Position numbers and translations under genes: made by a program | NCBI GenBank assembly: GCA_004376375.1 | Contig: SOJX01000136.1 | Span: 1-64,000, forward strand | DNA: 64,000 nucleotides | From: Planctomycetota bacterium | Lineage (GTDB): Bacteria > Planctomycetota > E44-bin39 | Reading direction: 5' to 3' | Shown here: in pieces, positions 7,079 to 16,761 of the stretch | Position numbering within the stretch: position 1 is the stretch's first letter | Layout: every line of letters begins with the position of its first letter | The notes under the pieces: model-generated | The model's input: only the letters and a program-made list of their open reading frames with translations | Database searches by the model: none | What the model was told of the DNA's origin: nothing

Positions 7079-10066
7079 TTATTTAATCTCCCGTACGAGC
7101 CGGAAACCGATGAATTTCGCCTGGGTATACGGCTCGATGTGGCCGCGGTTGGCGGAGCGGCAATATGGCGCGGGCGCGCCTACCGAGCCGCCGCGCATGA
7201 TAACGCGCTCGCCATCGGTCGGACCTTTCGGGTCGTCGGGATGTTTTTCGCTGTAATACTTTTCACCGTACCAGTCTTCGCATAATTCATACACGTTGCC
7301 GTGCATGTCGTAAAGGCCCCACCGGTTGGGCCTTTTCTGAGCGACGGGGTGCGTTACCTTTTCCGCGTTCTCGACGAACCACGCGTATTCCCTGAGCCGT
7401 GCCGACTCATCGCCGCAAGAGTACAGCTTCATCGAGGCCGCACGGCAGGCATATTCCCACTCCGCCTCACTCGGCAGCCGGTACGTCACGCCGTCCATAT
7501 CCGAGAGCCTCTTTATGAACTCGTGCACGTACTCCCAGCTAACCATCTCGACCGGCTTGTCGTCGCCCTTGTGAGTACTCGGATTATTTTTCATAACCGC
7601 TTTCCACTGCGCCTGCGTGACTTCGGTCGTCTGCATGTAAAACGGTTTCGTTATGTTAACCTTATGCTGCGGGTGCTCGTCCTCGTTTCTCTTTTTGCCT
7701 TCGCCTCCCATCATGAACTCGCCCGCGGGAATCAACTCGAACTTCATCCCGATGGAATTCGTAACAGTGTCTTTCTTCTCCTTCGCAACCACGAGCGGGT
7801 TGGATTTATCGCCCGGGTTCGCCCAGATGCGCACGGTCTTGTCGTAAGAGGACGAGGCCACGCTCCGGCCGTCGGGGCTGAAGGCTATCCCGCAGACCGC
7901 GTCTTCGTGCCCTTCCAGGCAGCAGAGTTCTTCACCTGTATCGACGAGCCAGATCCGAACCGCTTTGTCCCTGGAAGCCGTCGCGACGAGTTTACCGTCA
8001 GGGCTGAAAACACCCTCATGGACCCGGTCATTATGTTCGAGCTTATGCAGTTCCTTACCCGAGGCAACGTCCCATATTCGTGCCGTAGTATCCTCTCCCC
8101 CCGTCACGACGAGCTTGCCGTCCGGGCTGAATTCGGCGAAATCGATGGGTTCCGTATGCCCTTTAAAGGTTGCCAGTTTTTTCGCCGTTTCCGTTTCCCA
8201 TGCCCTGGCGGTGTAATCGTTGGAACCCGCGACAGCCAGTTTCCCGTCCGCGCTGAAGGACGCGTCGCGAATATAGTTCTCGAGCCCTCTCAACTTGCTC
8301 AACTCGTTCCCGCTGCCGTCCAGGTAGCTGACCGTATAGTCGACGTTGCCCGTAAGAATCCTGTACCCGTATTCGCCGAACAGAAACGCCTTGACGTTCC
8401 CTTTCTGTTTATCGATTCGCCGGAGTTCTTTTCCGCTCAATACATTAAAAATGCGGACGGTATTATCGCCCATCGTACCGGCGACCGCCTTGCCATCGGG
8501 GCTGAAAACCGCGTCGTAGAATTTCTCGCCGCCGCCCTCGAAGCGCCGCACATCTTTCCCCGTTGCAGTATCCCAGACGCGCGCGGTCTTGTCATACGAA
8601 GCGCTGACTATAAACTTACCGTCCGGGCTGAATACGACGGCCCAGATCGAATCCGTATGGCCTTCAAGGCGCCGGAGTTCTTTGAAGCCCGCATATAGCT
8701 TTCGTATTTTGGCGTTCGGCTTTTCAGTGCCCGCGCCCGTGGCAGATGGTCCCGTCGAACCTCCTGTCGCATCAGGTCTGGTTCTTCCCAGGTTCCGCGG
8801 CCCGTAAAGGACGAATCCCGCGATTACAAAAACCATAACAACCGCAAGAATAACGGAGCAGGCAACATAAATACGCTTCTTCTTCGGCGGCGGAGGCGCG
8901 GCTTCCACCGGTGGTTCAGTTGCGGCAGGTTCTTCGGGAGCTGAGGTTTCAACTTTGAACGTCAGCGGTTCTTTCGTCGGCGCCGGCACCGGTGGAGTCG
9001 AGGGCAACGTGTCGGCCTCTTCCGACACTACGGGCATCTTTTTCGAGCCGGTGCGCCGAAGCATGGCAGTCGTCGAATAACCTTTCGGGTCTTTACTCCT
9101 GAGCGTATCGAACGCTTCCAGTACCGAATCCCAGTCGGGGAAACGCTCCTCCGGCTTCTTGGCAAGCATTCGGTCTATTATCGCCCAGAACGATTCCGAA
9201 ACGTCCTGATTTATTTCGGACACCGGAGTGGGTGTTTCGTTCACATGCTTGTTGAGAATTCCAAGCGGAGTCTCCGCCATGAATGCGGGATGGCCCGTGA
9301 GCATTGTGTAAAGCGTCATACCGAGGGAATAGATATCGCTTCGGTGGTCGACCTGCTCGCCCTGGCACTGTTCGGGGCTCATGAACATCGGCGTACCCAT
9401 AACCTGCTGGGACGCGGTAAGACCGCCTGTCGTCTCCGCGGTGTTCTTCACAAGCCCGAAGTCTGTGACCTTGACGATGCCGCCCTTGTCGATCATTATG
9501 TTATCGGGCTTGATATCGCGGTGGATAATCCCTTCCTCGTTCGCCGTAGCGAACGCGAGCGCGGCCTGTCGCGCGATCTCCAGCGCGTCGCCCGGGTCCA
9601 GCATGCCCTTATCCTGAATAAGTTCCCTGACCGTGCGCCCGCGGATGAATTCCATTATGAAATAATAAAGCTCTCCGACCTGGCCCCGGTCGATTACCGC
9701 GACAATATTCGGATGTTTGATGGAAGCGACAAGTTTCGATTCACGCAGGAAGCGGGCAATGTATGCCTTGTTTTCGGCAAGTTGAGGCGGGAGAATCTTG
9801 ATCGCCACGGAACGGTCGAGCGAAGTCTGCGTCCCGCGATACACGGCGCCCATCCCGCCCTGGCCGATCTTCTCGATAACGATGCAGCCGCCGACCTCCT
9901 GTCCTATCAGCGGATCAGTACCCGATGCGGTCGGGGCCGACGCCAGCGTAGGGTCCAGCGGCGGCGTCTGTACCGTGTCGCCCGAGCTCATGTCGAAGGA
10001 GCAGCGCGAGCAGTACCGCGCACCCGGCTTGTTTTCTTCCCCGCATCTCTGGCAGATCGTAGCCAT
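7079..10066 (-). CDS. Ser/Thr protein kinase - WD40 - SUMF1-like fusion
   Basis: A 995-residue signalling protein with four parts. Residues 5-22 form a zinc ribbon (CxxC...CxxC). A Hanks-type kinase follows at about 55-325 with glycine loop GQGGMGAVY, HRDIKPDN and DFG, so it looks active. A Pro-rich stretch leads to one membrane helix near 402-424. About seven WD40 repeats (FSPDGK...VRIWD pattern) fill about 465-760. The C-terminal 225 residues match the formylglycine-generating-enzyme/sulfatase-modifying (SUMF1) fold: GMKFELIPAGEFMMG, TYRLPSEAEWEYACR, MRGGSV, GFRLVRE. The cysteine pair of true FGE is not evident, so the last domain may bind rather than catalyse. Topology would put kinase inside and WD40-SUMF1 outside the inner membrane. 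Kinase-WD40 fusions are common in Planctomycetota; the triple fusion is less usual. ATG 10066 has GGAAA upstream. Confidence 0.9.
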   Translation of the reverse strand: MATICQRCGEENKPGARYCSRCSFDMSSGDTVQTPPLDPTLASAPTASGTDPLIGQEVGGCIVIEKIGQGGMGAVYRGTQTSLDRSVAIKILPPQLAENKAYIARFLRESKLVASIKHPNIVAVIDRGQVGELYYFIMEFIRGRTVRELIQDKGMLDPGDALEIARQAALAFATANEEGIIHRDIKPDNIMIDKGGIVKVTDFGLVKNTAETTGGLTASQQVMGTPMFMSPEQCQGEQVDHRSDIYSLGMTLYTMLTGHPAFMAETPLGILNKHVNETPTPVSEINQDVSESFWAIIDRMLAKKPEERFPDWDSVLEAFDTLRSKDPKGYSTTAMLRRTGSKKMPVVSEEADTLPSTPPVPAPTKEPLTFKVETSAPEEPAATEPPVEAAPPPPKKKRIYVACSVILAVVMVFVIAGFVLYGPRNLGRTRPDATGGSTGPSATGAGTEKPNAKIRKLYAGFKELRRLEGHTDSIWAVVFSPDGKFIVSASYDKTARVWDTATGKDVRRFEGGGEKFYDAVFSPDGKAVAGTMGDNTVRIFNVLSGKELRRIDKQKGNVKAFLFGEYGYRILTGNVDYTVSYLDGSGNELSKLRGLENYIRDASFSADGKLAVAGSNDYTARAWETETAKKLATFKGHTEPIDFAEFSPDGKLVVTGGEDTTARIWDVASGKELHKLEHNDRVHEGVFSPDGKLVATASRDKAVRIWLVDTGEELCCLEGHEDAVCGIAFSPDGRSVASSSYDKTVRIWANPGDKSNPLVVAKEKKDTVTNSIGMKFELIPAGEFMMGGEGKKRNEDEHPQHKVNITKPFYMQTTEVTQAQWKAVMKNNPSTHKGDDKPVEMVSWEYVHEFIKRLSDMDGVTYRLPSEAEWEYACRAASMKLYSCGDESARLREYAWFVENAEKVTHPVAQKRPNRWGLYDMHGNVYELCEDWYGEKYYSEKHPDDPKGPTDGERVIMRGGSVGAPAPYCRSANRGHIEPYTQAKFIGFRLVREIK

Positions 10067-10184
10067 GGATATGTTTTCCGGTTCTGATTACAACGAAGAT
10101 TATACTAGCAGCGGCAGGAATTGTTTTCAAGGAGAATCAATTATCATAGTTCAGCGGCGCAGCGTGATGCGCGCGCAATAAAAT

Positions 10185-10212
10185 GTAGGGGCACGGCGCG
10201 CCGTGCCCCTAC
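10185..10212. repeat. 28-bp GTAGGGGC...GCCCCTAC palindrome
   Basis: A perfect 28-bp palindrome beginning GTAGGGGCACGG. Related copies are at 32718-32745 and 57356-57421. It lies between the kinase start and the end of the next gene upstream; a REP-like dispersed element. Confidence 0.75.
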
Positions 10213-10251
10213 AGGATTATTGCACAAAATCCTACTGCCTGTTTTTCGGAT

Positions 10252-11037
10252 TTAATTACTCGTTATCCAGCTCCATGCTTCGCCGGCGTTGCTGATACTG
10301 AGGCTGTGGCCGCCGCCGGGGACTTCGATGAAGTTCACGTTGTGGCCTTCGCTTTCGACCCACTGCACCTGCTGGCGGATGGTCGAGATGCCGCCGAAGG
10401 TGCCGTCCGCGTCGCCGAAGACCCAGTACACGGGAAGCATGCCCGAGGCGTTCGGCATGGGCGGCGTGTGCGCGACTCCGGCCGAGAAAGCCATAATCCC
10501 CGCCCATCCGGCCTGGCCGATTCCGGCGCCGAAAGCCGTCTGCCCTCCGGCCGAGAAACCGTTCACGTAACAGGCGTCTAGGTCGATGTTATAAAGCCCC
10601 GAAGTATCATCCCTCACCCCGGTCGCATGACCGTAGTCCGAACCCGACCCGTTGTGCGGCGGCGCGATGACGATGAATCCGTTTGAATCTGCAACCGATT
10701 TCCATTTCGGCATCATCTGGCTGGGCGAGCCGCCTGCGCCGTGCCATGTCAGAAGGAGCGGTGCCGGGCTTTTCACACTTGACGGGACATACACCATACA
10801 ACTCCGTCCGCCCAGGGTCTGGGTGCTGTCACCGGTCGCACCGCCGGAGCCGTTTGACGCATTACCGCCGCCGCCGGTGCCTGTTCCGGTCCCTGTGCCA
10901 CCTGTGCCTGTTCCGCCTCCCCCTCCGGTGCCCGGCGCTCCGCTGCGGCTTGACTTGTTACTGCCGCCGCAGCCGGCTACGGAGATTACCAGGCCAAGTG
11001 CAGCCAAAAGGACGAACAGGATTATTGCACGATTCAT
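10252..11037 (-). CDS. Lipoprotein alpha/beta hydrolase, PHB-depolymerase/LpqC-like
   Basis: A 261-residue lipoprotein esterase candidate. The signal peptide ends in lipobox VAGC with Cys23. A linker of Gly and Thr repeats (about 38-70) separates it from an alpha/beta-hydrolase domain starting near 75. The nucleophile elbow is GFSAGG, with Asp in FGDAD and His in GGGHS as likely triad members; LLLTWHGAGG provides the oxyanion region. The family includes polyhydroxybutyrate depolymerases and feruloyl-type esterases, so an extracytoplasmic ester substrate is likely but not identified. A close paralogue begins at 63250, and a more distant one with the same linker type lies next door at 11228-12067. 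It is smaller than most family members. Confidence 0.8.
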   Translation of the reverse strand: MNRAIILFVLLAALGLVISVAGCGGSNKSSRSGAPGTGGGGGTGTGGTGTGTGTGGGGNASNGSGGATGDSTQTLGGRSCMVYVPSSVKSPAPLLLTWHGAGGSPSQMMPKWKSVADSNGFIVIAPPHNGSGSDYGHATGVRDDTSGLYNIDLDACYVNGFSAGGQTAFGAGIGQAGWAGIMAFSAGVAHTPPMPNASGMLPVYWVFGDADGTFGGISTIRQQVQWVESEGHNVNFIEVPGGGHSLSISNAGEAWSWITSN

Positions 11038-11227
11038 TTCCCTTCCCTCCTACCGGTTATTACGACGGTACCTGAAATTTTCTGCCTTTTTGCAGCCCGC
11101 CTGTCATATGCAGGCTTATTGTTGTTCGCTTCCCACAAAGGCTGGACAACCGATATATTTTTATGGTTCCCATCCTTGCGGTAAACCCAGACCAGAATTG
11201 ATATGCCTGTTGATGATGGTATATGCA

Positions 11228-12067
11228 TTATTGCCTGCTCTTTCCGGGGAAGAACTGTAGCGCTGCGGCAAACTGCGTCATGTCGCCGTGGGTATTGCAG
11301 CCCGGACCGCTGTAGGGCGCATCCGGGGGCAGCCTGTAGCCCGCCGCCGCCATTGCATCGACGACCTCCTGGGCCAGGGCAATCTTTCCGCCGGGTCCGC
11401 AATTGCCGTGCGGCGCGAAACCGAGTTCTGAAGCGGTCTTCGCCGGGCTCCAGCCGGAAATCTCCGACGTGATATCGTTTGCCCAGTATGCTGCAAAGTA
11501 CGATTGCCTGAGGTTGGAGAGGTTCGCGGCCCCGCTTGTGCCGGCGGATTCCCCGAGCAGGCACGTGCGGTCGTTGTCGATGTTGTAATTCGCGCGCACG
11601 TCGTCGAGCACGTCCGCGCCCGCCTGGCCGTCGCCTCTGTAGGTAGGTCCGTCGAGTACTGCGCATATAAAGCTTCCAATGTATTGCGATCCGAGCCCCC
11701 TGAGATTACTGGCCATCGCTCCCGCGCCTTCGGTACCGCTGTAAACGATCAGAAGCTCGTTCGGCGAGCCATCGCTGTACGAACCGGGAACGATAAGGTT
11801 GTAGTTGACGCCGCTGGGCGTTGTCCCGCCTGAACCCCCGCCGGAGCCGTCCGAAGAGCCTCCGAACGGCGGGTCGACTGGGCCGCCGTTGCCGCCGCCG
11901 CCGGTTCCCGTACCCGTACCTGTACCGCCACCTCCTCCGCCGCCACCGCCTCCGGTGCTCGGCGTGCCGCTGCGGCTTGATTTATGGCTGCTGCCGCAAC
12001 CCGGCACCCACAGGAACAAGCCCAGGATAATCAGGATTGAAATCATAATTCCCTTTTTGCCTGTCAT
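11228..12067 (-). CDS. Lipoprotein with Gly/Thr linker, diverged alpha/beta hydrolase
   Basis: A 279-residue lipoprotein: signal peptide with lipobox VPGC (Cys24), then a Gly-rich and GTGT linker to about residue 85. The rest resembles a shrunken alpha/beta hydrolase: LLIVYSGTEG, a nucleophile-like GESAGT, and a late His in NTHGDMTQF. Detectable but weak similarity to the neighbouring lipoprotein (same layout, different core) suggests an old duplication. RBS GGAGAG precedes ATG 12067. It lies 190 bp upstream of the 10252-11037 gene on the same strand and 20 bp downstream of the STAS gene, so the three may be co-transcribed. Enzyme activity is unproven. Confidence 0.65.
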   Translation of the reverse strand: MTGKKGIMISILIILGLFLWVPGCGSSHKSSRSGTPSTGGGGGGGGGGTGTGTGTGGGGNGGPVDPPFGGSSDGSGGGSGGTTPSGVNYNLIVPGSYSDGSPNELLIVYSGTEGAGAMASNLRGLGSQYIGSFICAVLDGPTYRGDGQAGADVLDDVRANYNIDNDRTCLLGESAGTSGAANLSNLRQSYFAAYWANDITSEISGWSPAKTASELGFAPHGNCGPGGKIALAQEVVDAMAAAGYRLPPDAPYSGPGCNTHGDMTQFAAALQFFPGKSRQ

Positions 12068-12087
12068 GTGATTGCTCTCCTAATTTA

Positions 12088-12444
12088 TTATGCGGTTGAT
12101 CTCTCGAAACTTTCGTAAAGAGAATCACGAGCCGAGCCCGAAAACCTGCTTTTCGAAACCCCGGCAATACTGGAAAGCTCATCATCGGTAAGACCCTTCA
12201 AAGGCGGCGCTATCGAAATCTTAAGGTTTCCGTTCTGTTGGCGAATCCAGTCGAAAATGGCGAAACCAAGCGAATCTACGGAAGTTGTTTCCCGAAGATC
12301 CAGTCTTATGTTTTTCATACCCCTGCTGGAAGCCAGCTTAATGAAATCAAGTCCTTCCCTTGCCGCATGACCGACGAGCTTTCCCGCGATTTTTATCTGG
12401 AGTTGACCGTTTTCCCTGAAAGTTATTGCGAACGACGTTTTCAT
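12088..12444 (-). CDS. STAS-domain protein (anti-sigma-factor antagonist type)
   Basis: A 118-residue protein that is essentially one STAS domain, as in SpoIIAA/RsbV-type anti-anti-sigma factors. The diagnostic loop before helix 2 reads TTSVDSLGFAIFDWI; the Ser in DS is where the partner kinase would phosphorylate. The N-terminal strand MKTSFAITFRENGQLQIKI and a C-terminal 20-residue tail complete it. Ending GGGAGG precedes ATG 12444. No RsbW/SpoIIAB-type kinase or matching sigma factor is encoded nearby; the divergent neighbour is a sigma54 activator, which does not use this switch. It may instead act in a partner-switching path encoded elsewhere. Confidence 0.8.
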   Translation of the reverse strand: MKTSFAITFRENGQLQIKIAGKLVGHAAREGLDFIKLASSRGMKNIRLDLRETTSVDSLGFAIFDWIRQQNGNLKISIAPPLKGLTDDELSSIAGVSKSRFSGSARDSLYESFERSTA

Positions 12445-12650
12445 CAGTTGGCCTCCCGTATCTTACCTTTTCGTATCTTTCTTCATTATATATATCAATT
12501 ATCATGCCAAATTGATATAATTGCCGCTGAAATGCTATTACTGCTTGATACAAATGAGGTTATACGTTATCTAGGTCTCGTCTGCCATACGAGTTGACAT
12601 GGGTTTTACCGACGGATTACGGAGTTTTTGCACTTTTCGGAGGATAAAAC

Positions 12651-12678
12651 TTGATTTTCCGATATCAGATTGTATAAT
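12651..12678 (+). promoter_or_regulatory. Sigma70-type promoter for the sigma54-activator gene
   Basis: TTGATT (12651-12656), 16-bp spacer, TATAAT (12673-12678). The predicted start near 12685 leaves a leader of about 32 nt. Confidence 0.6.
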
Positions 12679-12716
12679 TCAATATAACTATTTCACCGAA
12701 TATCCGGGGTCCAGAC

Positions 12717-15497
12717 ATGGCTGCGAAAATATCCAAAGTACAGGACAAACTGTTAGCCGCACTCGAAAAGAAAGCGCCGAATGCCTCCGCTTTTGTAGAT
12801 GAACAATATGACCCCATGGAAACAGCGACACTTCTGAAAGTATGCAGACTTCTCCTTAAGAAAGAAAAGGACCCGGTAAGAAAGGCAATGCTTCACATGC
12901 TTGTCGGGCGGATATACCATGATGACGCCAATTTTGATGATGCCGCAAAAGAAGCCCTGCTTGTTTCCAAAATGAAAGATATTCCGACTTCCGTAACAGC
13001 CTATGCATACGGCATAATAGCGAGCATCTACACCCAGCAGGGCGATTTCGTTCGCGCTGAAAAGCTTTGCAAATCCGTCCTGGCCCTTACAGGCGAAACG
13101 GAAAGCGAAACCTTTGTCCTGGCCGTCAACACAATCGGCAACATACACTATTACAACGGAAGATTCGCCCTTGCGCTCGAATACTATGACACCGGCATAA
13201 GAATAACGAAGAAACTGGGCCTGAAGAAGCGGGCCATTGTAGCAATCATCAATTCGGCGCTTGCGCTGGGCGTTCTCGGCAGGCTGGATGAAGTAATTAA
13301 GCGCCTGGAGGAAGCCAGGAAACTTGCGCAGGAAGTTGGAGACGATAGAAGTATCGCTCAAGTCGCCGTAACTATCGGGGATAATTACCTGAAGCAGGGC
13401 GAATTAGAAAAAGCACTTGAACAACTTTCAGAAGGGCTTCGGCTTACCAAGAAAATCGGACAGAAGTCCAGGCTTGCAGAAATATATACGGAAATCGCAC
13501 GCGCCCACTTTGGTTTGGAGCAATTTGACCTCGCCCTGGAAAACGCAATGAAAGGCCTTTCGCTAGCCGAGAAAATGAACCAGAAAATTCATATCGCTTC
13601 CAGCGCCGGAATGGTCGGACTTATTCACAACCACACCGGCAACGCGGATGCCGAAAACTTTCTGAAAAAAAGCATTGAAACATACCGGGCATGGCCGAGC
13701 GACGTCGAATCGGTGGGCCTCGAATATTCGCTTTTTCAATACGGCAAGTTTCTGCTGCCGAAGAACAAAAACGAGGCCTTACAGTGTTTTCAGGAAGCCG
13801 CCGCAATCCTGATGAAAAGGCCATCATCGGAAAATGTAAAAAAGAAACTGGAAGAAACGCGCGATATCCTGCATGAACTCGGCGTCGAGATCGTGCTGCC
13901 GGAAGAGAAGCCCAGAGAACTCGAGAAAGGCCAGGAAAACCTCAAGAAAGCGCTCGAGATTTCAAAAACGATAAACCTCGAGACGAGCCTGAATAACATT
14001 CTCAACATCATCGTCGACGGCGTCCTCGAAATCAGCGGCGCCGAACGCGGTTTTATCGTCTTCATGGAGGACGGTCTCTGGAAGACGACTATTTCCCGGA
14101 ACTTCCCGGAAGATATTACAGAAGAATCGGAGTATCCGGCGATCCAGAAAATTATACAGAACAGCCTGAAATCGGGAAAGCCGATGATGGGTGGGTGCAG
14201 GCACACCTCGAGAGTATTCGAGAGTGACTCCGTTGAAGTCCCGGATTCCGTAAGAACACTCCTGGTCTTTCCCCTTGCCGTCGGTGAAGAAATCCTGGGG
14301 TGCATCTATATCGACAGCCGCGTCGCAGCCATGGACATCTCGTCCGACCTCGAAGACCTTATGACGGCCGTGATGGAACACGCGGCCTTCGTCATCGCCA
14401 AGACGAGCCAGTATGAAAGTATCCGCAACTTCAGCGAAAAACTCGAGCACAGGATCGAGCGCCAGAACATGGAGCTGAGGCGGACCCGCACCGAACTCGA
14501 GAAGAAGCAGCAGGAGCTGGAACTCAAGCACCATTACAAAAACATCATCGGCAAAAGCTCTAAGATGAGAGAGATTTTCAGGCTGCTCGATGAAATCACC
14601 GGAAACGACCTGCCGGTCTCAATCGAGGGCGAGAGCGGGACGGGGAAAGAACTCGTCGCCAAGGCGATTCACTACAACGGTCCGAGGAAGAAGAAGAACT
14701 TCCTCGCGATAAACTGCGCGGCCATCCCCGAATCGCTCATGGAAAGCGAGCTTTTCGGATATGAGAAAGGCGCATTCACCGGCGCCGACGAGAGGAAGGC
14801 CGGCATTTTCGAACAGGCCAACGGCGGCACCCTGTTTCTGGACGAGATCGGCAACATGAGCCCGGTCATGCAGCAGAAACTTCTCCGCGTCGTTCAGGAA
14901 AACGAAGTGAGGCGGCTCGGCTCGGACAGCCCGCTCAAGGTCGACGTAAGGATTATTTCGGCCACCAACAAAAGCCTGAGCGACCTCGTCGCCGGGGGGA
15001 CTTTCCGGGAAGACCTGTTTTACAGGCTCAACGTCCTGCCGATTACTCTTCCGCCTCTGCGCGACAGGAAAGAAGATATTCCGCTGCTGGTCGAGTACTT
15101 CTGGAAAAAAATCAGCCCTTACACGGAAATCCCGGAAAACGACAAAGGGGAGCTGCTGAAACTGCTCAACGATTACGACTGGCCCGGCAACGTGCGCGAA
15201 CTCGAGAACGAAATCACACGCCTGGCGTCGCTCGGCAAGACCGGTTTCAACATCAAGTATCTCTCGAGGCACATCCTCCATGAATCGCGGCAAAGCGGCG
15301 TGCCTATGGGCATTTTCCTTTCCGAGGAAAGCCTTACGCTGCCCGAGATCGAGAAACGCTGTATCGTTGCCGCGCTCGAAAACGCAAAAGGCAACAAGAC
15401 AAAAGCGGCCGAACTGCTCGGTATTCCCAGGACATCGATTGACAGCAAGATGAAAAAACTTAATATAAGGCTGGCCGAACTTGTGTATGAATATTAG
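12717..15497 (+). CDS. TPR-GAF sigma54-dependent transcriptional activator
   Basis: A 926-residue enhancer-binding protein. Residues about 25-390 are tetratricopeptide repeats (for example GRFALALEYYDTGIRITKKLG, split by family pattern), likely a protein-binding platform. A GAF domain (about 415-560) follows, then a coiled coil (565-605). The AAA+ domain (about 610-850) has Walker A GESGTGKE, the sigma54-contact loop GAFTGA, Walker B GTLFLDEIG and an arginine-finger region FREDLFYRLNV. The C-terminus is a Fis-type helix-turn-helix (GNKTKAAELLGIPRTSI). All features for sigma54 activation are intact. No receiver domain exists, so control is probably by ligand binding to GAF or by partner proteins on the TPRs. 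Its targets are unknown. The alcohol dehydrogenase gene starts 9 nt after its stop, suggesting co-transcription. Confidence 0.92.
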   Translation: MAAKISKVQDKLLAALEKKAPNASAFVDEQYDPMETATLLKVCRLLLKKEKDPVRKAMLHMLVGRIYHDDANFDDAAKEALLVSKMKDIPTSVTAYAYGIIASIYTQQGDFVRAEKLCKSVLALTGETESETFVLAVNTIGNIHYYNGRFALALEYYDTGIRITKKLGLKKRAIVAIINSALALGVLGRLDEVIKRLEEARKLAQEVGDDRSIAQVAVTIGDNYLKQGELEKALEQLSEGLRLTKKIGQKSRLAEIYTEIARAHFGLEQFDLALENAMKGLSLAEKMNQKIHIASSAGMVGLIHNHTGNADAENFLKKSIETYRAWPSDVESVGLEYSLFQYGKFLLPKNKNEALQCFQEAAAILMKRPSSENVKKKLEETRDILHELGVEIVLPEEKPRELEKGQENLKKALEISKTINLETSLNNILNIIVDGVLEISGAERGFIVFMEDGLWKTTISRNFPEDITEESEYPAIQKIIQNSLKSGKPMMGGCRHTSRVFESDSVEVPDSVRTLLVFPLAVGEEILGCIYIDSRVAAMDISSDLEDLMTAVMEHAAFVIAKTSQYESIRNFSEKLEHRIERQNMELRRTRTELEKKQQELELKHHYKNIIGKSSKMREIFRLLDEITGNDLPVSIEGESGTGKELVAKAIHYNGPRKKKNFLAINCAAIPESLMESELFGYEKGAFTGADERKAGIFEQANGGTLFLDEIGNMSPVMQQKLLRVVQENEVRRLGSDSPLKVDVRIISATNKSLSDLVAGGTFREDLFYRLNVLPITLPPLRDRKEDIPLLVEYFWKKISPYTEIPENDKGELLKLLNDYDWPGNVRELENEITRLASLGKTGFNIKYLSRHILHESRQSGVPMGIFLSEESLTLPEIEKRCIVAALENAKGNKTKAAELLGIPRTSIDSKMKKLNIRLAELVYEY

Positions 15498-15506
15498 AAT
15501 TATGCA

Positions 15507-16661
15507 ATGAACCTTCTTAATTCATTCAGCTTCGAACTGCCGACAAACATTATTTACGGACCCGGAGTCGCAGGCGATCTTCCGCGAATCACCCGGGAGG
15601 CGGAATACGAATCTGTTCTCATTGTCACCGACAAGGGGATTACAGATTCCGGTCTCCTTGAAAAAGTCACCGGCCCGCTCGAGGAAGACGGGATTGGTTT
15701 TAATATCTTCGACGACGTTGAACCCAACCCCAGGGATTACAACGTCAACGCGGGCGCGGAAAAGGCAAAAGAAATCAATGCCGACTGCCTTGTCGCGGTC
15801 GGCGGCGGCAGCCCGATTGACTGCGCGAAGGCGATGGCCGTGCTCGCGGTCCACGGCGGTAAACCGCGGGATTACGCAGGAAGAGGAAAGATACCCGGAC
15901 CTGTTCTTCCCATAATCGCAGTCCCGACAACGGCCGGCTCCGCGAGCGAGGTCACGTTCAGCGCCGTCATCACCGACTCGAAAGAAAAATTCAAATTCAG
16001 CTACCGCGATACGAAAATCGCGCCGCGATTCGCGCTTGCCGACCCCGAGATGACCGCCACCATGCCGCCCGCGCTCACCGCCGCGACCGGCATGGACGCC
16101 CTCACTCACGCCATAGAAGGCTTCACGGCGAAAGAAGCCAATCCGTTTTCAGACGCTGCCGCCCTGCATGCGATTGAATTAATCAACAAATACCTGAGGG
16201 CGGCGGTTGAAAACGGTGGAAGTATCGAGGCCCGCTCGGGAATGTTGGCCGGGAGCATACTCGCCGGAATCGCGTTCAGCCACTCGGACGTCGCGGCCGT
16301 CCACTGCATCGCCGAAGCGCTCGGCGGTATGTACGACCTGCCGCACGGCGTATGCAACGCGGTCGTCCTGCCGGCAATGATGGAATACAACATGGACTTT
16401 TGCGCCGGGAAATACGCCCGCGCGGCAACGGCTATGGGAATCATTTATAAAGATGAAAAGGAAGGCGCGCGCAAGGCCGTCGAAGCGGTCAAGCAGCTTG
16501 CCCGCGACGTGAAGCTGCCGGAATTCAAGACCCTCGGCGTAAGAGAATCCGACTTTGGAACGCTGGCGGAAAAATCCTTCAAAAACGGCTCCAACGCCTC
16601 CAACCCGCGCCCGATGGAGAAAAGCGACTACCTGAACGTCTTTGAAAAGCTCGCTCCGTAA
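15507..16661 (+). CDS. Iron-containing alcohol dehydrogenase
   Basis: A 384-residue group III (iron-type) alcohol dehydrogenase interconverting alcohols and aldehydes or ketones with NAD(P)H. The cofactor loop GGGSPIDCAKAMAV is at about residues 95-108, TTAGSASEVT at about 139-148, and the metal-binding region GMDALTHAIEG with downstream His in LPHGVCNAVVLP. Length and layout are normal. It starts 9 nt after the sigma54 activator stop. The 3' end of a second, otherwise lost copy lies at 18021-18085 behind the next gene. The physiological substrate is unknown. Confidence 0.9.
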   Translation: MNLLNSFSFELPTNIIYGPGVAGDLPRITREAEYESVLIVTDKGITDSGLLEKVTGPLEEDGIGFNIFDDVEPNPRDYNVNAGAEKAKEINADCLVAVGGGSPIDCAKAMAVLAVHGGKPRDYAGRGKIPGPVLPIIAVPTTAGSASEVTFSAVITDSKEKFKFSYRDTKIAPRFALADPEMTATMPPALTAATGMDALTHAIEGFTAKEANPFSDAAALHAIELINKYLRAAVENGGSIEARSGMLAGSILAGIAFSHSDVAAVHCIAEALGGMYDLPHGVCNAVVLPAMMEYNMDFCAGKYARAATAMGIIYKDEKEGARKAVEAVKQLARDVKLPEFKTLGVRESDFGTLAEKSFKNGSNASNPRPMEKSDYLNVFEKLAP

Positions 16662-16703
16662 CGGCGCCCCCCTCCCCCCGTCTTTTAAAGAATTCACATT
16701 ATC

Positions 16704-16732
16704 TTGACCGCGGGACTTTCGACTATTATAAT
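16704..16732 (+). promoter_or_regulatory. Consensus-like sigma70 promoter for the zinc-ribbon kinase
   Basis: TTGACC (16704-16709), 17-bp spacer, TATAAT (16727-16732). A start near 16739 gives a 23-nt leader containing AGGAGA (16750-16755) ahead of the GTG start codon at 16762. Confidence 0.7.
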
Positions 16733-16761
16733 AGGCTTTCCCGAATAACAGGAGATATCTC

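Noticed and set aside
7301-10087. Long plus-strand open frames (7301-8698, 9245-10087)
   Set aside because: They are antisense to the kinase-WD40-SUMF1 gene, low in family features and rich in Arg/Val typical of shadow frames in GC-biased DNA.
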